In this document: piece after piece, positions 6,206 through 16,016 of the stretch | How positions within the stretch are numbered: the stretch's first letter is position 1 | Layout: each line of letters starts with the position of its first letter | Source of the DNA: Terriglobia bacterium | GTDB lineage: Bacteria > Acidobacteriota > Terriglobia > Terriglobales > Acidobacteriaceae | DNA: 64,000 bases | NCBI GenBank assembly: GCA_020072585.1 | Contig: JAIQGL010000031.1 | Coordinates: 1 to 64,000, forward strand | Direction of reading: 5' to 3' | Program-made: the position numbers and the translations under genes | The notes under the pieces: generated by a model | Seen by the model: the letters and a program-made list of their open reading frames with translations, nothing else | Databases searched by the model: none | What the model was told of the DNA's origin: nothing

Positions 6206-6372
6206 GGTAGCGTATCGGCGGTCTTCCGTTGAGTTACGAAATAGCCTTCATCCAACCTAAGGATTTTCTAAGATTTTTTGCTTCGGATCGTCCAAAAATG
6301 CAAATAGCCACAAAAATAGTGCTTGTTCATAAATCTCTGTAGGTTAAAATCCCCCAAGTTCCCACTTCGCCC

Positions 6373-7014
6373 ATGGACCCTCGGAAGCTGTCTACGCAAG
6401 AGCTGGTGCAGCTTTGTCTCGACTCGAAAGATGAAGCTAGTTGGACGGAATTCGTCCGCCGTTTTCAGCCACTGATTGCGGGCGTCGTAACCAAGTACGT
6501 TCGCCATCGCACCAGCCGAGTCAACCCGGATCTTATTGATGACCTCATCCAGGAAACGTATCTAAAACTGTGCGCTAACGATTTCAAACCCTTGCGCACG
6601 TTTGATTTCCGCCATGACAATGCGTTCTTCGGCTTCCTTAAGGTCGTGGCGTCGCACGTTGTTGAAGACTACTTCCGCAGACCCACCCCGGACAGGCCCG
6701 GCCGCGAAGAGGAAGATATCGAGACGCTCAAGATCGCTATTCCTTCGAAACACGGGATTGACCCGGCAGAACTTGAAATCCTTTTCCGCGAGGTTAACCA
6801 ATGCCTCAATGAACACGCATCGGACCCGAATTTCACCCGCGACCATACAATTTTTTGGCTCTATTACCGTCAGGGCTTTACTGCTAAAGCCATTTCGCAA
6901 CTACCAGGCATAGGCCTGGGCGTAAAGGGTGTTGAAAGCACGTTAGTGCGGCTGACTGGCATGCTGCGCGCCAGGCTGGCAATCCCGCGTAAAAGAAGGG
7001 CCTCTGGCGGATAA
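6373..7014 (+). CDS. ECF-type RNA polymerase sigma factor
   Basis: A 213-aa sigma-70-family protein. Region 2 is seen around residues 25-85 (LIDDLIQETYLKL, FFGFLKVVASHVVEDYFRR). Region 4 is around residues 145-205 (FWLYYRQGFTAKAI and VESTLVRLTGML). It is the first gene of an operon with a zinc-finger anti-sigma protein, a TPR-CHAT protease, an exported unknown and a caspase-like protease. In ECF systems the adjacent ZAS-domain protein holds the sigma factor until a signal or proteolysis frees it. Here the neighbouring proteases are obvious candidates for that step, which is inference. Confidence 0.9.
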   Translation: MDPRKLSTQELVQLCLDSKDEASWTEFVRRFQPLIAGVVTKYVRHRTSRVNPDLIDDLIQETYLKLCANDFKPLRTFDFRHDNAFFGFLKVVASHVVEDYFRRPTPDRPGREEEDIETLKIAIPSKHGIDPAELEILFREVNQCLNEHASDPNFTRDHTIFWLYYRQGFTAKAISQLPGIGLGVKGVESTLVRLTGMLRARLAIPRKRRASGG

Positions 7015-7173
7015 AAATCCACTGTGTGTGGGCATATACTTCTTTAGTTATTTCTTAGCGCAAACAGGGTCAGCACGGCGGCTGCCGCTTCGTACCGCAT
7101 TCTTGCCATTACGCATTTGCCGCCAAAGGACGAACGGCCTGAATTACGTTCATATAAAGGAGATGTGGTTTTT

Positions 7174-8397
7174 GTGAATGAACAATCTGAGCACTTGAGC
7201 AATGCTCAAATTGAAAACTATGGGAATCGATCTTCCGGTGCGGGACCGGATGCGGACCAGCACGACGAGGCACGGATTAACGCCCACCTCGCCGACTGCC
7301 CTTCCTGTCGCAGTCACCTGCTCGATTTCCACCGCACCAACTTCGGGCTTCTAGCAGACTCCAAGCAGCTCGTGGACCTACGAGTGAATACGGCTTCCAC
7401 TCCGGACTGCCCCAGCGAAGATGACCTTCGCCAACTCGCCGCAGGCCTGTCACCGCAAGCGATCAACACCAAGCTGACTCGCCACGCTGCCACCTGTAAC
7501 CGTTGCGCTCAACTTCTCAGGATATATACCGAAATTTACTCTGACGACTTTAGTGTTGAAGAGCAGGCGGTGCTGGAGCAGCTAAAAAGCGCGTCTCCGG
7601 AATGGCAGCAGCAAACCGCGCGGACAATGTTGCGCGCCTCTGCCGCCTCAAATGCATCGAGCGTATCTGAAACATCAAACGTATCCGTAACCAATTCCAG
7701 TTTCGCTGCCAAACTCCGCCGATTTTTTTCGACGAAATGGATGCTGATCCCCGCCACCGCTGCCGCATGCGCGATCGCTTTCAGCGTTTGGTACGTTCAA
7801 CGCGATACCCCGGAAAAAGTAGAAAAGCTGCTGGCCCAGGCGTATACGGATAATCGCAACATAGAGATTCGAATCCCAGGCGCGAAACATAGCGATTTTC
7901 ATCAAAAGCGCGGCGAGGTTGGGTCGCTGATTAGCTCACCAAAGACATTGCGAAAGGCTGCCAATGAGATTGGGGACCAGTTGAAGCAGAACCCGGACTC
8001 TCCGAAGTGGCTGCTGTTACAGGTGCGCCTCGACTTGCTCGATTGGCGTTACAAACCCGCCATCGCCACACTGAATAAGATAACCGACGACAAAATCGTC
8101 AATTCGCCTGATGGACTCATGGCCCGAGCTATGACCGCATACGAGCAAGCCGAATCCGAACATGAACAGCAGGGCTATTTCGAAGCGATAGACCTATTAG
8201 GAAAAATCCTTCAGAAGAATCCAAACGAAGCCGTCGCCTTATTCAATAGGGCAATTATTTGTGAAAAACAGCACGCGTTCGAGTGCGCTTCTGGCGACTG
8301 GAAGCATTTGCTTGAAGTTGAGGAGGATCCCGGTTGGTCAAGTGAAGCCCGCGAGCACCTTAATCGCATAGAAGAAAAAAAAAAGCTCGCGCATTAG
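7174..8397 (+). CDS. zinc-finger anti-sigma / TM / TPR protein (N-part of a CHAT fusion)
   Basis: A 407-aa protein. Residues 1-60 hold a ZAS-type anti-sigma finger (HLADCPSCRSHL), and a second finger-like HAATCNRCAQLL follows. One membrane segment lies near residue 200 (WMLIPATAAACAIAFSVWYV). The C-terminal part is TPR-like. The GTG at 7174 is preferred because AAGGAG lies at 7157-7162; the upstream TTG at 7117 has no SD. The frame ends at 8397, just after an A10 run (8375-8384). A -1 shift at that run continues directly into the TPR-CHAT frame, so this is probably the N-terminal half of one protein. Confidence 0.8.
   Translation: MNEQSEHLSNAQIENYGNRSSGAGPDADQHDEARINAHLADCPSCRSHLLDFHRTNFGLLADSKQLVDLRVNTASTPDCPSEDDLRQLAAGLSPQAINTKLTRHAATCNRCAQLLRIYTEIYSDDFSVEEQAVLEQLKSASPEWQQQTARTMLRASAASNASSVSETSNVSVTNSSFAAKLRRFFSTKWMLIPATAAACAIAFSVWYVQRDTPEKVEKLLAQAYTDNRNIEIRIPGAKHSDFHQKRGEVGSLISSPKTLRKAANEIGDQLKQNPDSPKWLLLQVRLDLLDWRYKPAIATLNKITDDKIVNSPDGLMARAMTAYEQAESEHEQQGYFEAIDLLGKILQKNPNEAVALFNRAIICEKQHAFECASGDWKHLLEVEEDPGWSSEAREHLNRIEEKKKLAH
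8375..8384 (+). other. A10 run joining anti-sigma and CHAT frames
   Basis: Ten consecutive A residues precede the stop of the anti-sigma frame. In the -1 frame the codons after the run (KARALDLRRLQDPKAARDEL) stay open through the TTG at 8400 into the 810-codon CHAT frame. Slippage in transcription or translation, or a homopolymer indel, would give one fused protein. Confidence 0.65.
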
Positions 8398-8399
8398 AT

Positions 8400-10832
8400 T
8401 TGAGACGCCTACAAGACCCCAAAGCAGCGCGGGACGAACTGGTTACCAGAGATTCTGCTGGCCCCCTACAGAGCGAAGTTTATCTTGATATCGCAGTAGC
8501 TAGCTGGCTATTGAGCGATGAGTCTTCCGGTTCACAGACGCGACAAGCGCTTGGGCACCTAAGTAAGGCCATGGAGCGGAATCACGGCGACTTGTGGCTG
8601 TCCGATTTTCTCAAATCGCCCTCGTCCAAGAAGGCGAAGTCTCTGCTGCAATCTGCGATTCGAGCAAATCATGACGGCAGGTTGGATGACGCCGAAAGAG
8701 AGGCTCGCCTTGCCCGGGACTTGTTCATTCGCACTCGAAACAATGCAGGCTCCGCCCGCAGCGAGTTCGAAATTGTGTATGCACTGCATCGGGGCTCTCA
8801 TGCGGAGCAATGCGTGCGAGAGATACCAAATCTCCAGGCGCTATTGATAGGTCGGAGTTACCATTGGCTTGAGATCCAGCTCTTGCTTGAACTCTCGAGC
8901 TGCCGAGGCATGCAAACTGAGTTTGATTCCGCCTGGAAATTAGTAAGCGAAGCCATTGATCAAACCAAGAGATGCAGTTTCCCAATTCTCAATCTACGTG
9001 CAACTGGATTCCAGGCTTCCCTCAACACGGTTGAAGGAAGGTTTCGGGAGTCGTGGCGAGATAATTCTTTTGGTCTGGGCAGCTTCTGGGCCGGCTCTTT
9101 CCCACCAGATCGAGGGTTCCAATTTTATTCTGATTTAGAGCTTGCTGCAGAACGGTCGGACGAATGGCATCTCGCGGCTGTTCTTCAACGAGAAGTTCTC
9201 GCTATGCTCAATGAGAGCGGCCGAACGAATCTCGCTGCTTTGGCGCATTTTCGTTTAATCGGCCTGTTGGAGGCCATCGGAGATACACAAGGAGGAGAAC
9301 GGGAACTCAATGTTAGCTCTGATCTCTTCAGCACACTGCCGCCCAGCGAACAAAAAGACCTTTACGTGAACTATTCAGAGGTCATGCTCGCCACTGTCCT
9401 TCTTCGCAATGGAGCTGTAGACTCTGCCTCAGCACACCTAAAACGAGTTAGCACCAATCTGAATCGGTGGGACAATTTCAATCTGCATCTCAGGTTTTTG
9501 AAGGTGGCGGCTGAGATCGCACGCCGCAACACAGATCCAACAGAGCAAAATCTTCTTACTGATCTAGTAGCGGTTGGAGATTCAGGTTTCGCTCAACTTC
9601 ATTCTCCAAAGAACCGGTGGGACTGGGACCGCGAGATTGGACCGGGATATCGCCGCCTCTTGGAGTTAGAGACTTTGCAGCCTCATGCAGAGGAACAGGT
9701 TCTCGCCGATTGGGAAAATTACCGCGTCAAAGCGGTGTCTGGCTCATACCCAACTCCAGGATCCCCTGTTCGAAATGGAATAGCTAAAGCCCTGCTGCAC
9801 AAGAGGATAGCACGCCTCAAGAACTCTACGGTCCTGACGTTCGGCATTCTTCCGGGATCGATTATGGCGTGGGTCTCGGATGATCGCGGCGTGCGGCAAT
9901 TCGCTTTGTCCATTGATCAGTCCACACTCAAAAAAGAGGTCCAGCAGTTTCACCTTCTTTGCTCTGATCGACAATCGTCCATCCAAAAGGTAAATGAAGT
10001 CAGTTCACGTTTATACGAATGGTTGCTGGCTCCGGTGGAACGTGCCCTTGATCCTAAAAGGACCCTTTTTATCGAAGCGGACGAATTCCTGGGACTTATA
10101 CCTTGGGCGGCATTAGTGATGAAAAACGGAACATATCTCGGCGAATCGTTCACCATCATCAACACGCCGGGAATTTTCTTTGCGACGGGTTCTCACGCTG
10201 ATCAAGCAGTTAGGCATGCTCTTGTCGCCGAACCAGGCGCCGTCGAGTTTGAAGGTGTTCGGTATGTTCCGTTGCCTCACGCTACACAAGAAGCCGAAGG
10301 TATAGTCCAGTTGTACCCTGGGGCTATTCCTTTAAACGGGAATCAGGTCACGGCCGAAGCGTTGCTCCAGGAGTTGCCGAAAGCTTCCATTTTTCAATTC
10401 TCCGGCCACGCCACTGATCGGGAATATGGCGGCGAGTTGCTCGTGCATGACAAAACTGGTGGCGGTACGACCTTCTCCGCAAGCACTTTGTCGAACATTA
10501 CGCTTTCTCAGGCCAAGCTAGTTGTGCTTTCGGCATGCTCAACGGCTCTCAGCGGCAACGGGACTCTAACTAATCCACATGGACTCGTATCGGCATTTTT
10601 GACAGCAGGCGCAAAAAGCGTTGTAGCCAGCAACTGGGACGTTGACTCTGCATCAACGGCTGATTTGATGGTTCATTTTCATAAGCTTTTCCGCACCGGC
10701 CACTCCGCTTCTCAGGCCCTGAGGCTCGCACAGCACACTGTATTTGCCGATCGGGAGACAGCGCATCCTTTTTACTGGGCGGCGTTCGCCGAATTTGAGC
10801 AAATACCAACATTTGTGGAAGGCTCTTTATGA
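8400..10832 (+). CDS. TPR-CHAT caspase-like protease
   Basis: About 810 aa. Residues 1-420 are helical repeats of the TPR kind. The C-terminal 250 residues are a CHAT domain (clan CD, caspase-like) with the catalytic His in FSGHATD (about residue 670) and Cys in LSACSTA (about 713). GLVSAFLTAGAKSVV and FYWAAFAEF at the end are classical CHAT blocks. Only a TTG at 8400 without SD is available as a start, which supports synthesis as a fusion with the anti-sigma protein upstream. The stop overlaps the next start by 4 nt (ATGA). It is likely the proteolytic part of a sigma-factor control module. Confidence 0.85.
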   Translation: MRRLQDPKAARDELVTRDSAGPLQSEVYLDIAVASWLLSDESSGSQTRQALGHLSKAMERNHGDLWLSDFLKSPSSKKAKSLLQSAIRANHDGRLDDAEREARLARDLFIRTRNNAGSARSEFEIVYALHRGSHAEQCVREIPNLQALLIGRSYHWLEIQLLLELSSCRGMQTEFDSAWKLVSEAIDQTKRCSFPILNLRATGFQASLNTVEGRFRESWRDNSFGLGSFWAGSFPPDRGFQFYSDLELAAERSDEWHLAAVLQREVLAMLNESGRTNLAALAHFRLIGLLEAIGDTQGGERELNVSSDLFSTLPPSEQKDLYVNYSEVMLATVLLRNGAVDSASAHLKRVSTNLNRWDNFNLHLRFLKVAAEIARRNTDPTEQNLLTDLVAVGDSGFAQLHSPKNRWDWDREIGPGYRRLLELETLQPHAEEQVLADWENYRVKAVSGSYPTPGSPVRNGIAKALLHKRIARLKNSTVLTFGILPGSIMAWVSDDRGVRQFALSIDQSTLKKEVQQFHLLCSDRQSSIQKVNEVSSRLYEWLLAPVERALDPKRTLFIEADEFLGLIPWAALVMKNGTYLGESFTIINTPGIFFATGSHADQAVRHALVAEPGAVEFEGVRYVPLPHATQEAEGIVQLYPGAIPLNGNQVTAEALLQELPKASIFQFSGHATDREYGGELLVHDKTGGGTTFSASTLSNITLSQAKLVVLSACSTALSGNGTLTNPHGLVSAFLTAGAKSVVASNWDVDSASTADLMVHFHKLFRTGHSASQALRLAQHTVFADRETAHPFYWAAFAEFEQIPTFVEGSL

Positions 10833-11728
10833 AAACTACTCGGCGCACAGCACTGAAGGTCTTAGTCGCGAGTTCGCTATTACCTCTGGCTGAGCGATGC
10901 GCCACTGCAAAGTCACAAACACGAATCGTTTCAGGAGGGATCGGGATGGCGAAAGACACTTGCTACGTCAACATCTTGTTACATGGTTTGTTCTTTATGG
11001 AATTCGCAAACAACCTTTTAGTTGTCACCGCGCCGGATATTGGCATGCACAAATATTGCATGGTTAACAATGGCTTTCTTACGGAATTCCCACAAAAAGT
11101 AAAACCAATAGACATTGACCTTGGTCCCTCCTCACTGAGTGGTTTGCAAAAGGGGGCCGTCAACAAGTTCACAGACTATCCAGCCATTCCGCAATTTTCA
11201 AAAAAAGACGCAAAAGTGGGAGACCTCAAAACCAATTACCGCTTGCAGATTCTGTTGCCTCAACCCGAAGAGATCATCCCATTGAGGCGCGCGGAGCTTT
11301 CTGATTTCCAGAAAGTCGCACCGAATGGGAATATCGCCAAGAGAGTCTTCGACTCCTGCAGCCAAGGAGGTAAAAATAGCAAATTCTCTTTACTTACATG
11401 CCTCAGGTACACCAAGCAGCCGGCTTTTGGCTCACCTCCTACTGTCACGATAGGCTTTTATGCTGAACACAAAGACTTTCCAAAGATTTCCGAGATGAAC
11501 GCGACCTACACCCAGGCACAGGCGATTTGGCAGACTGGAGCCAATTTTGATCTTCAACTGCAGGAAATATTTCCGCCTTCCCCTAAGGTTTGCCCAGAGG
11601 TCCATCCTGGTTACGGAATCGTTCCAGACGATGAAAACAGCCTCGCCGAACTCTTACTGGAGGTTCCTTGTTCATCTAAAAAGGGAACGGATGTAGCCAA
11701 TTGTGTTCAGTTTGGCGTGAACCCCTGA
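10829..11728 (+). CDS. Tat-like exported protein of unknown function
   Basis: A 299-aa protein with an N-terminal RR motif (TRRTALKVLVASSLLPLA) like a short Tat signal. The body has several Cys residues and no domain that I recognise. It overlaps the CHAT gene by 4 nt and is followed after 53 nt by the caspase-like gene, so it belongs to the same operon. An internal ATG at 10946 (MAKDTCYVN) follows AGGAGGGATCGGG and is an alternative start that would give a cytoplasmic protein. It may be a substrate or partner of the proteases. Confidence 0.65.
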   Translation: MKTTRRTALKVLVASSLLPLAERCATAKSQTRIVSGGIGMAKDTCYVNILLHGLFFMEFANNLLVVTAPDIGMHKYCMVNNGFLTEFPQKVKPIDIDLGPSSLSGLQKGAVNKFTDYPAIPQFSKKDAKVGDLKTNYRLQILLPQPEEIIPLRRAELSDFQKVAPNGNIAKRVFDSCSQGGKNSKFSLLTCLRYTKQPAFGSPPTVTIGFYAEHKDFPKISEMNATYTQAQAIWQTGANFDLQLQEIFPPSPKVCPEVHPGYGIVPDDENSLAELLLEVPCSSKKGTDVANCVQFGVNP

Positions 11729-11781
11729 TGGGTTCACGAGAGAAACGCCAGTATTCATCACGGATGCAAAAAGGAGACTCG

Positions 11782-12591
11782 ATGGCGTACGGTTTGAGTC
11801 TACATGTCGGGGTCGGCTCGGTGGATGAGCAGCATTATCTGGGATGGTCAGGGCAAGCCCCTTCCTGCGAACATGACGCTTCCAATATGGCAGCACTAGC
11901 TAAGTCTTGCGGATTCTTTCCGACTCTACTCCTGACAAGGGACGCGACTGCTGATCGCGTCCTCGACGAGATTCGGAAGGCTGCCGGAAGGTTGAATGGT
12001 GGCGACATACTCCTCATTTCTTACTCGGGTCATGGCACCACAGTTCCAGATATCAATGGTGACGAACCGAGCGGCCAAGATGACGTATGGGCCTTGTATA
12101 ATCGCATGTTGATTGACGACGAGTTGTACAGTCTGTGGAGTGAATTCCATCTTGGCGTACGTGTCGTAGTCGTTGTCGACAGCTGTACGGATGGAACCAT
12201 TATTTCTGTTCCCCTTTCGCTGCAGCAGATCTCACATCGTCAGAAGCAGCTTCACGCTCGCGCCATGCCGCGTGAAGTTACCAATTTAGTATACAAGGCC
12301 CACCAAACGTTTTATGACGACATCCAGATGAAGACGACACGTCATCCTCCCCAAAGTACGGTTCTCCTCTTGTCAAGTTCTCAGGATGGGGAACCCTCGT
12401 TTGATGACGGGAGTAACGGACTTTTTACTCGAGCGCTGACCAATGTTTGGCAAAATGGAAAGTTTGAGGGCCACTATTGCAACATGTATGTCGAAATCTC
12501 TAACCGAACACGTACCCTGCAAAACCCTAACTTTTACCTAATCGGGCCGACGGATCCAGTTTTCCCTTGCCAAAAGCCGTTTAAGATTTAG
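11782..12591 (+). CDS. caspase-like (peptidase C14) protease
   Basis: A 269-aa metacaspase-type p20 domain. The catalytic His is in ISYSGHGTTVPD (about residue 84) and the Cys is in VVVDSCTDGT (about residue 135). The early segment HDASNMAALA and the later VLLLSSSQDGEPSFD and GLFTRAL are typical of the family. ATG 11782 is chosen because AAGGAG lies 5 nt upstream; the longer readings lack an SD. It is the last gene of the sigma/anti-sigma/CHAT operon. No signal peptide is present, so it should act in the cytoplasm. Confidence 0.85.
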   Translation: MAYGLSLHVGVGSVDEQHYLGWSGQAPSCEHDASNMAALAKSCGFFPTLLLTRDATADRVLDEIRKAAGRLNGGDILLISYSGHGTTVPDINGDEPSGQDDVWALYNRMLIDDELYSLWSEFHLGVRVVVVVDSCTDGTIISVPLSLQQISHRQKQLHARAMPREVTNLVYKAHQTFYDDIQMKTTRHPPQSTVLLLSSSQDGEPSFDDGSNGLFTRALTNVWQNGKFEGHYCNMYVEISNRTRTLQNPNFYLIGPTDPVFPCQKPFKI

Positions 12592-12660
12592 CTGTTGCCT
12601 CTCCTGTTTTCTGTTTTTGGCAGGATGGGATATCCTCCTAATTTCATTCTGGAGGATACC

Positions 12661-15600
12661 GTGCCCTCATTCTCGCGCCACGCATCGTTGCTGATCGTTC
12701 TCGCACTACTCGCCATCCCAGTTCTCGCCCAGAAGACGTCCGCTCCCTCAACAAGCGTAAAGAAACCTGCGCAAAAGGTTGCCGCGCGCTCGCAATTGGC
12801 CCCACGCGCCGCGCAGCGAGTCCCCCTGTCCCAAGTAAATCCGGCCCTCCTCTCTTCCCTCCATTGGCGCTCCATCGGCCCATTCCGTGGCGGGCGCACC
12901 CGTGCCGTCTCCGGTGTGCCCAGCCAGCCGAACGTCTTTTATATAGGCGTGTGCAATGGCGGAGTCTGGAAGACCAACGACTACGGTCGTACCTGGAAGC
13001 CCATCTTTGACGACCAGCCCACAGGCTCCATCGGCGCGATTGCCGTCGCGCCGTCGGATCCGAATATCGTTTATGTTGCCAGCGGTGAAGGGCTGCACCG
13101 GCCGGACCTCTCCGTGGGTGATGGCATTTACAAATCGACCGATGCAGGCAAGACCTGGACGCATCTTGGCCTGCGCGATGGCCAGCAGATACCCGGACTC
13201 GCCGTCGACCCGCGCGATCCCAACAAAGTGTTTGCCGCCGTTGCGGGACATCCGTACGGGCCCAACACTGAGCGCGGCGTGTATCGATCCACGGATGGTG
13301 GCCAGAACTTTCAGAAGGTCCTGCCTACAACCAACGACGAAAATATCGGCGCTGACGATGTCCTGATTGATCCCACGGACTCCAGTATTGTTTACGCCAC
13401 GCTTTGGGAAGCGCGCCAGGGCCCCTGGGAAAACGGCGCGTGGAACGGATCAAACGGCGGCATCTTTAAATCCACGGACGGCGGCGCAACCTTCCAGCAG
13501 CTCACTAGCGGCCTTCCTAAAGAAATCATTCAGGCGCACATCGCCATCGCGGAAAGCAATCCTAAACGCCTGTTCGCGTCCGTCGGGTTCAAGCCGAACA
13601 GCGTCGCGCTCTACCGCTCTGATGACGCGGGCCAGACTTGGACGCAAGCCACTACTGACACACGGCCAGCGGGAAGAATCGGCGGTGGAGATCTTTCTGT
13701 GCCGCGATTCAATCCCAAAGATCCTGACACCATCATCGTCACCAGCACGGTTACCTGGAAATCCACGGACGGCGGCAAGACCTGGACCGGCTTCCGCGGC
13801 GCGCCCGGCGGCGACGACTACCAGAACGTCTGGATCAACCCCAACAATCCTGAAATTATTATTCTGGCCAGCGACCAGGGCGCCATCGTAACGGTGAACG
13901 GCGGCGAGACGTGGAGCTCCTGGTACAACCAGCCCACGGCGCAGATGTACCACGTAAATGCTGATAACGCTTTTCCCTATCGCCTATGCAGCGGCCAGCA
14001 GGAGAGCGGTTCGGCGTGCGTCTCCAGCCGCGGGAATGATGGTGAGATCACCATTCGCGAGTGGCATCCCGTGGCTGCGGAGGAATACGGCTACGTGGTG
14101 CCGGATCCGCTGGATCCGGAGATTATCTTTGGCGGCAAGCTCACCCGGTATGATCGCCGCACCGCTCAGGCGCAGAACATCATGCCCAAACCTTTACGCG
14201 GTCCGGATTTCCGCGTGCTGCGCACCGCCCCTATCGTTTTTTCTCCCATCAATCCGCGCGTCATGTACTTCGGCGCCAACACGCTCTGGAAGACGATGAA
14301 TGGCGGTCAGAGCTGGCAGCAGATCTCCCCTGACCTGACCCGCGCGGACTTTGAAGTTCCTGCCGGCATTGGCAAGTTCCGCTCAGAGCCAACGGCCAAA
14401 GCCACGCAGCGCGGCGTGATTTACGCCGTGGCTCCATCACCGCTTGATGTCAACCGCATCTGGGCCGGAACAGACGACGGACGTATTCATCTCACCACGG
14501 ACGGCGGCAAGAACTGGAGTGAGATCACGCCGCCGGACATGAAGCCGTTCCAGAAAGTGTCCGTGATTGACGCCAGCCACTTTGATGCGCAGACGGCGTA
14601 CGCCGCCATCAATACTTTGCGCCTTGACGACCTGCGTCCCCACATCCTGCGCACGCGTGACTCCGGTAAGACCTGGACGGAGATCGTCAACGGCATCCCC
14701 GGCAATGAAAACGTAAATGCCGTACGTGAAGACCCCATTCGCCGCGGACTGCTGTTCGCTGCCACGGAGCGCGCTGTCCATGTTTCTTTCGATGACGGTG
14801 ACCACTGGCAGTCATTGCGGCTCAACATGCCCGCCGGTTCCGTGCGCGACGTCATCATCAAGAATGACGATCTCGCCGTCGGCACGCATGGCCGTGGCTT
14901 CTGGATACTGGATGACATTACTCCACTGCGGCAGATTGATCAGAAAACACTGGCAGCGGAAGCGGCGCTTTTCAAACCGCAAGCCGCCATCCGCGTTCGC
15001 TGGAACATGAACACAGATACGCCGCTGCCGCCGGACTTCCCTGCCGGTGAGAATCCGCCCGATGGCGCCGTAATCAACTACTATCTTCAGACTGCCGCCA
15101 GCGGCCCGGTCACTCTTGAAATCAAGGACGCTGCCGGCAAGACCGTCCGCAAATATTCCAGCGCTGATAAACCTGACCCAATCGATCCCATGTTGAATAT
15201 TCCCGCATACTGGGTGCGTCCGTCACAAACTCTCTCGGCTGCTGCCGGTATGCATCGCTGGCTGTGGGACATGCATTATCCCAACGTGCCCGGCGTGGAG
15301 CCGGAATATCCCATTGCCGCTATTCCGCACAACACTGCACCGGCGCCCAGCGGCCCCTGGGTCATGCCTGGGCAATATACCGTCGTTTTGACGGCAAACG
15401 GCAAAAGCTACTCGCAGCCGCTTACGGTCAAGATGGATCCTCGCGTCAAGACCGCGCCAACAGGTCTGGCGCAGCAGTTTCGGCAGTCTCAGCAGCTTTA
15501 CAACCAGCTTTTGACTCTTGCTCCTGCAGTGGAGCAGGCGGGCGACCTTCGCAAACAAATCAAAGCGCTGCAAAAGCAGGCGCAGGGAAACGTGCTCACC

Positions 15601-15948
15601 GCAGTCAACGCGCTTGATCAAAAGCTCGATGAAGTAGCTGGCGGCGGCGCGCCTCGTCGCCCCGGCGCCGGCAATCAGCCGCCGAATCTGGGCTTAATGC
15701 GCGCACGCTATCTCGCCCTGCTAGGCGCACTGCAGGAAGCGGACGTTGCACCCACCACCCAGGCCAGCGCCGCGGTGGACGAACTTGCCAAACAACTCAC
15801 GCCCTTGATGCAGAGCTGGCAGAAGATCAAAACGCAAGAGCTGCCCGCACTGAACCAGCAGTTGAAAAACGCCAACCTGCCGGAGCTGAAACTGGCCAGT
15901 TTGATAATGCCGGCAACGGCCACGGTCTCGTCGAAGGATGAGGATTAG
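12661..15948 (+). CDS. exported sortilin/BNR-repeat propeller protein
   Basis: About 1095 aa with a signal peptide (ASLLIVLALLAIPVLAQ) directly after the GTG at 12661, which has GGAGG ten bases upstream. The body shows many BNR/Asp-box turns (KSTDAGKTW, RSDDAGQTW, KSTDGGKTW, LTTDGGKNW) as in VPS10/sortilin-type ten-bladed propellers. A C-terminal helical part rich in Gln and Ala follows. Homologs are common and multicopy in Acidobacteria, usually called glycosyl-hydrolase-like or WD40/YVTN/BNR proteins. Their enzyme activity is unproven. Confidence 0.85.
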   Translation: MPSFSRHASLLIVLALLAIPVLAQKTSAPSTSVKKPAQKVAARSQLAPRAAQRVPLSQVNPALLSSLHWRSIGPFRGGRTRAVSGVPSQPNVFYIGVCNGGVWKTNDYGRTWKPIFDDQPTGSIGAIAVAPSDPNIVYVASGEGLHRPDLSVGDGIYKSTDAGKTWTHLGLRDGQQIPGLAVDPRDPNKVFAAVAGHPYGPNTERGVYRSTDGGQNFQKVLPTTNDENIGADDVLIDPTDSSIVYATLWEARQGPWENGAWNGSNGGIFKSTDGGATFQQLTSGLPKEIIQAHIAIAESNPKRLFASVGFKPNSVALYRSDDAGQTWTQATTDTRPAGRIGGGDLSVPRFNPKDPDTIIVTSTVTWKSTDGGKTWTGFRGAPGGDDYQNVWINPNNPEIIILASDQGAIVTVNGGETWSSWYNQPTAQMYHVNADNAFPYRLCSGQQESGSACVSSRGNDGEITIREWHPVAAEEYGYVVPDPLDPEIIFGGKLTRYDRRTAQAQNIMPKPLRGPDFRVLRTAPIVFSPINPRVMYFGANTLWKTMNGGQSWQQISPDLTRADFEVPAGIGKFRSEPTAKATQRGVIYAVAPSPLDVNRIWAGTDDGRIHLTTDGGKNWSEITPPDMKPFQKVSVIDASHFDAQTAYAAINTLRLDDLRPHILRTRDSGKTWTEIVNGIPGNENVNAVREDPIRRGLLFAATERAVHVSFDDGDHWQSLRLNMPAGSVRDVIIKNDDLAVGTHGRGFWILDDITPLRQIDQKTLAAEAALFKPQAAIRVRWNMNTDTPLPPDFPAGENPPDGAVINYYLQTAASGPVTLEIKDAAGKTVRKYSSADKPDPIDPMLNIPAYWVRPSQTLSAAAGMHRWLWDMHYPNVPGVEPEYPIAAIPHNTAPAPSGPWVMPGQYTVVLTANGKSYSQPLTVKMDPRVKTAPTGLAQQFRQSQQLYNQLLTLAPAVEQAGDLRKQIKALQKQAQGNVLTAVNALDQKLDEVAGGGAPRRPGAGNQPPNLGLMRARYLALLGALQEADVAPTTQASAAVDELAKQLTPLMQSWQKIKTQELPALNQQLKNANLPELKLASLIMPATATVSSKDED

Positions 15949-16016
15949 AATGGGTTCGTCACGCGATTGACACTCGCTCGGTGTGTGAGTAATCTGCGGC
16001 TCGTCTGGAGTCTTAT

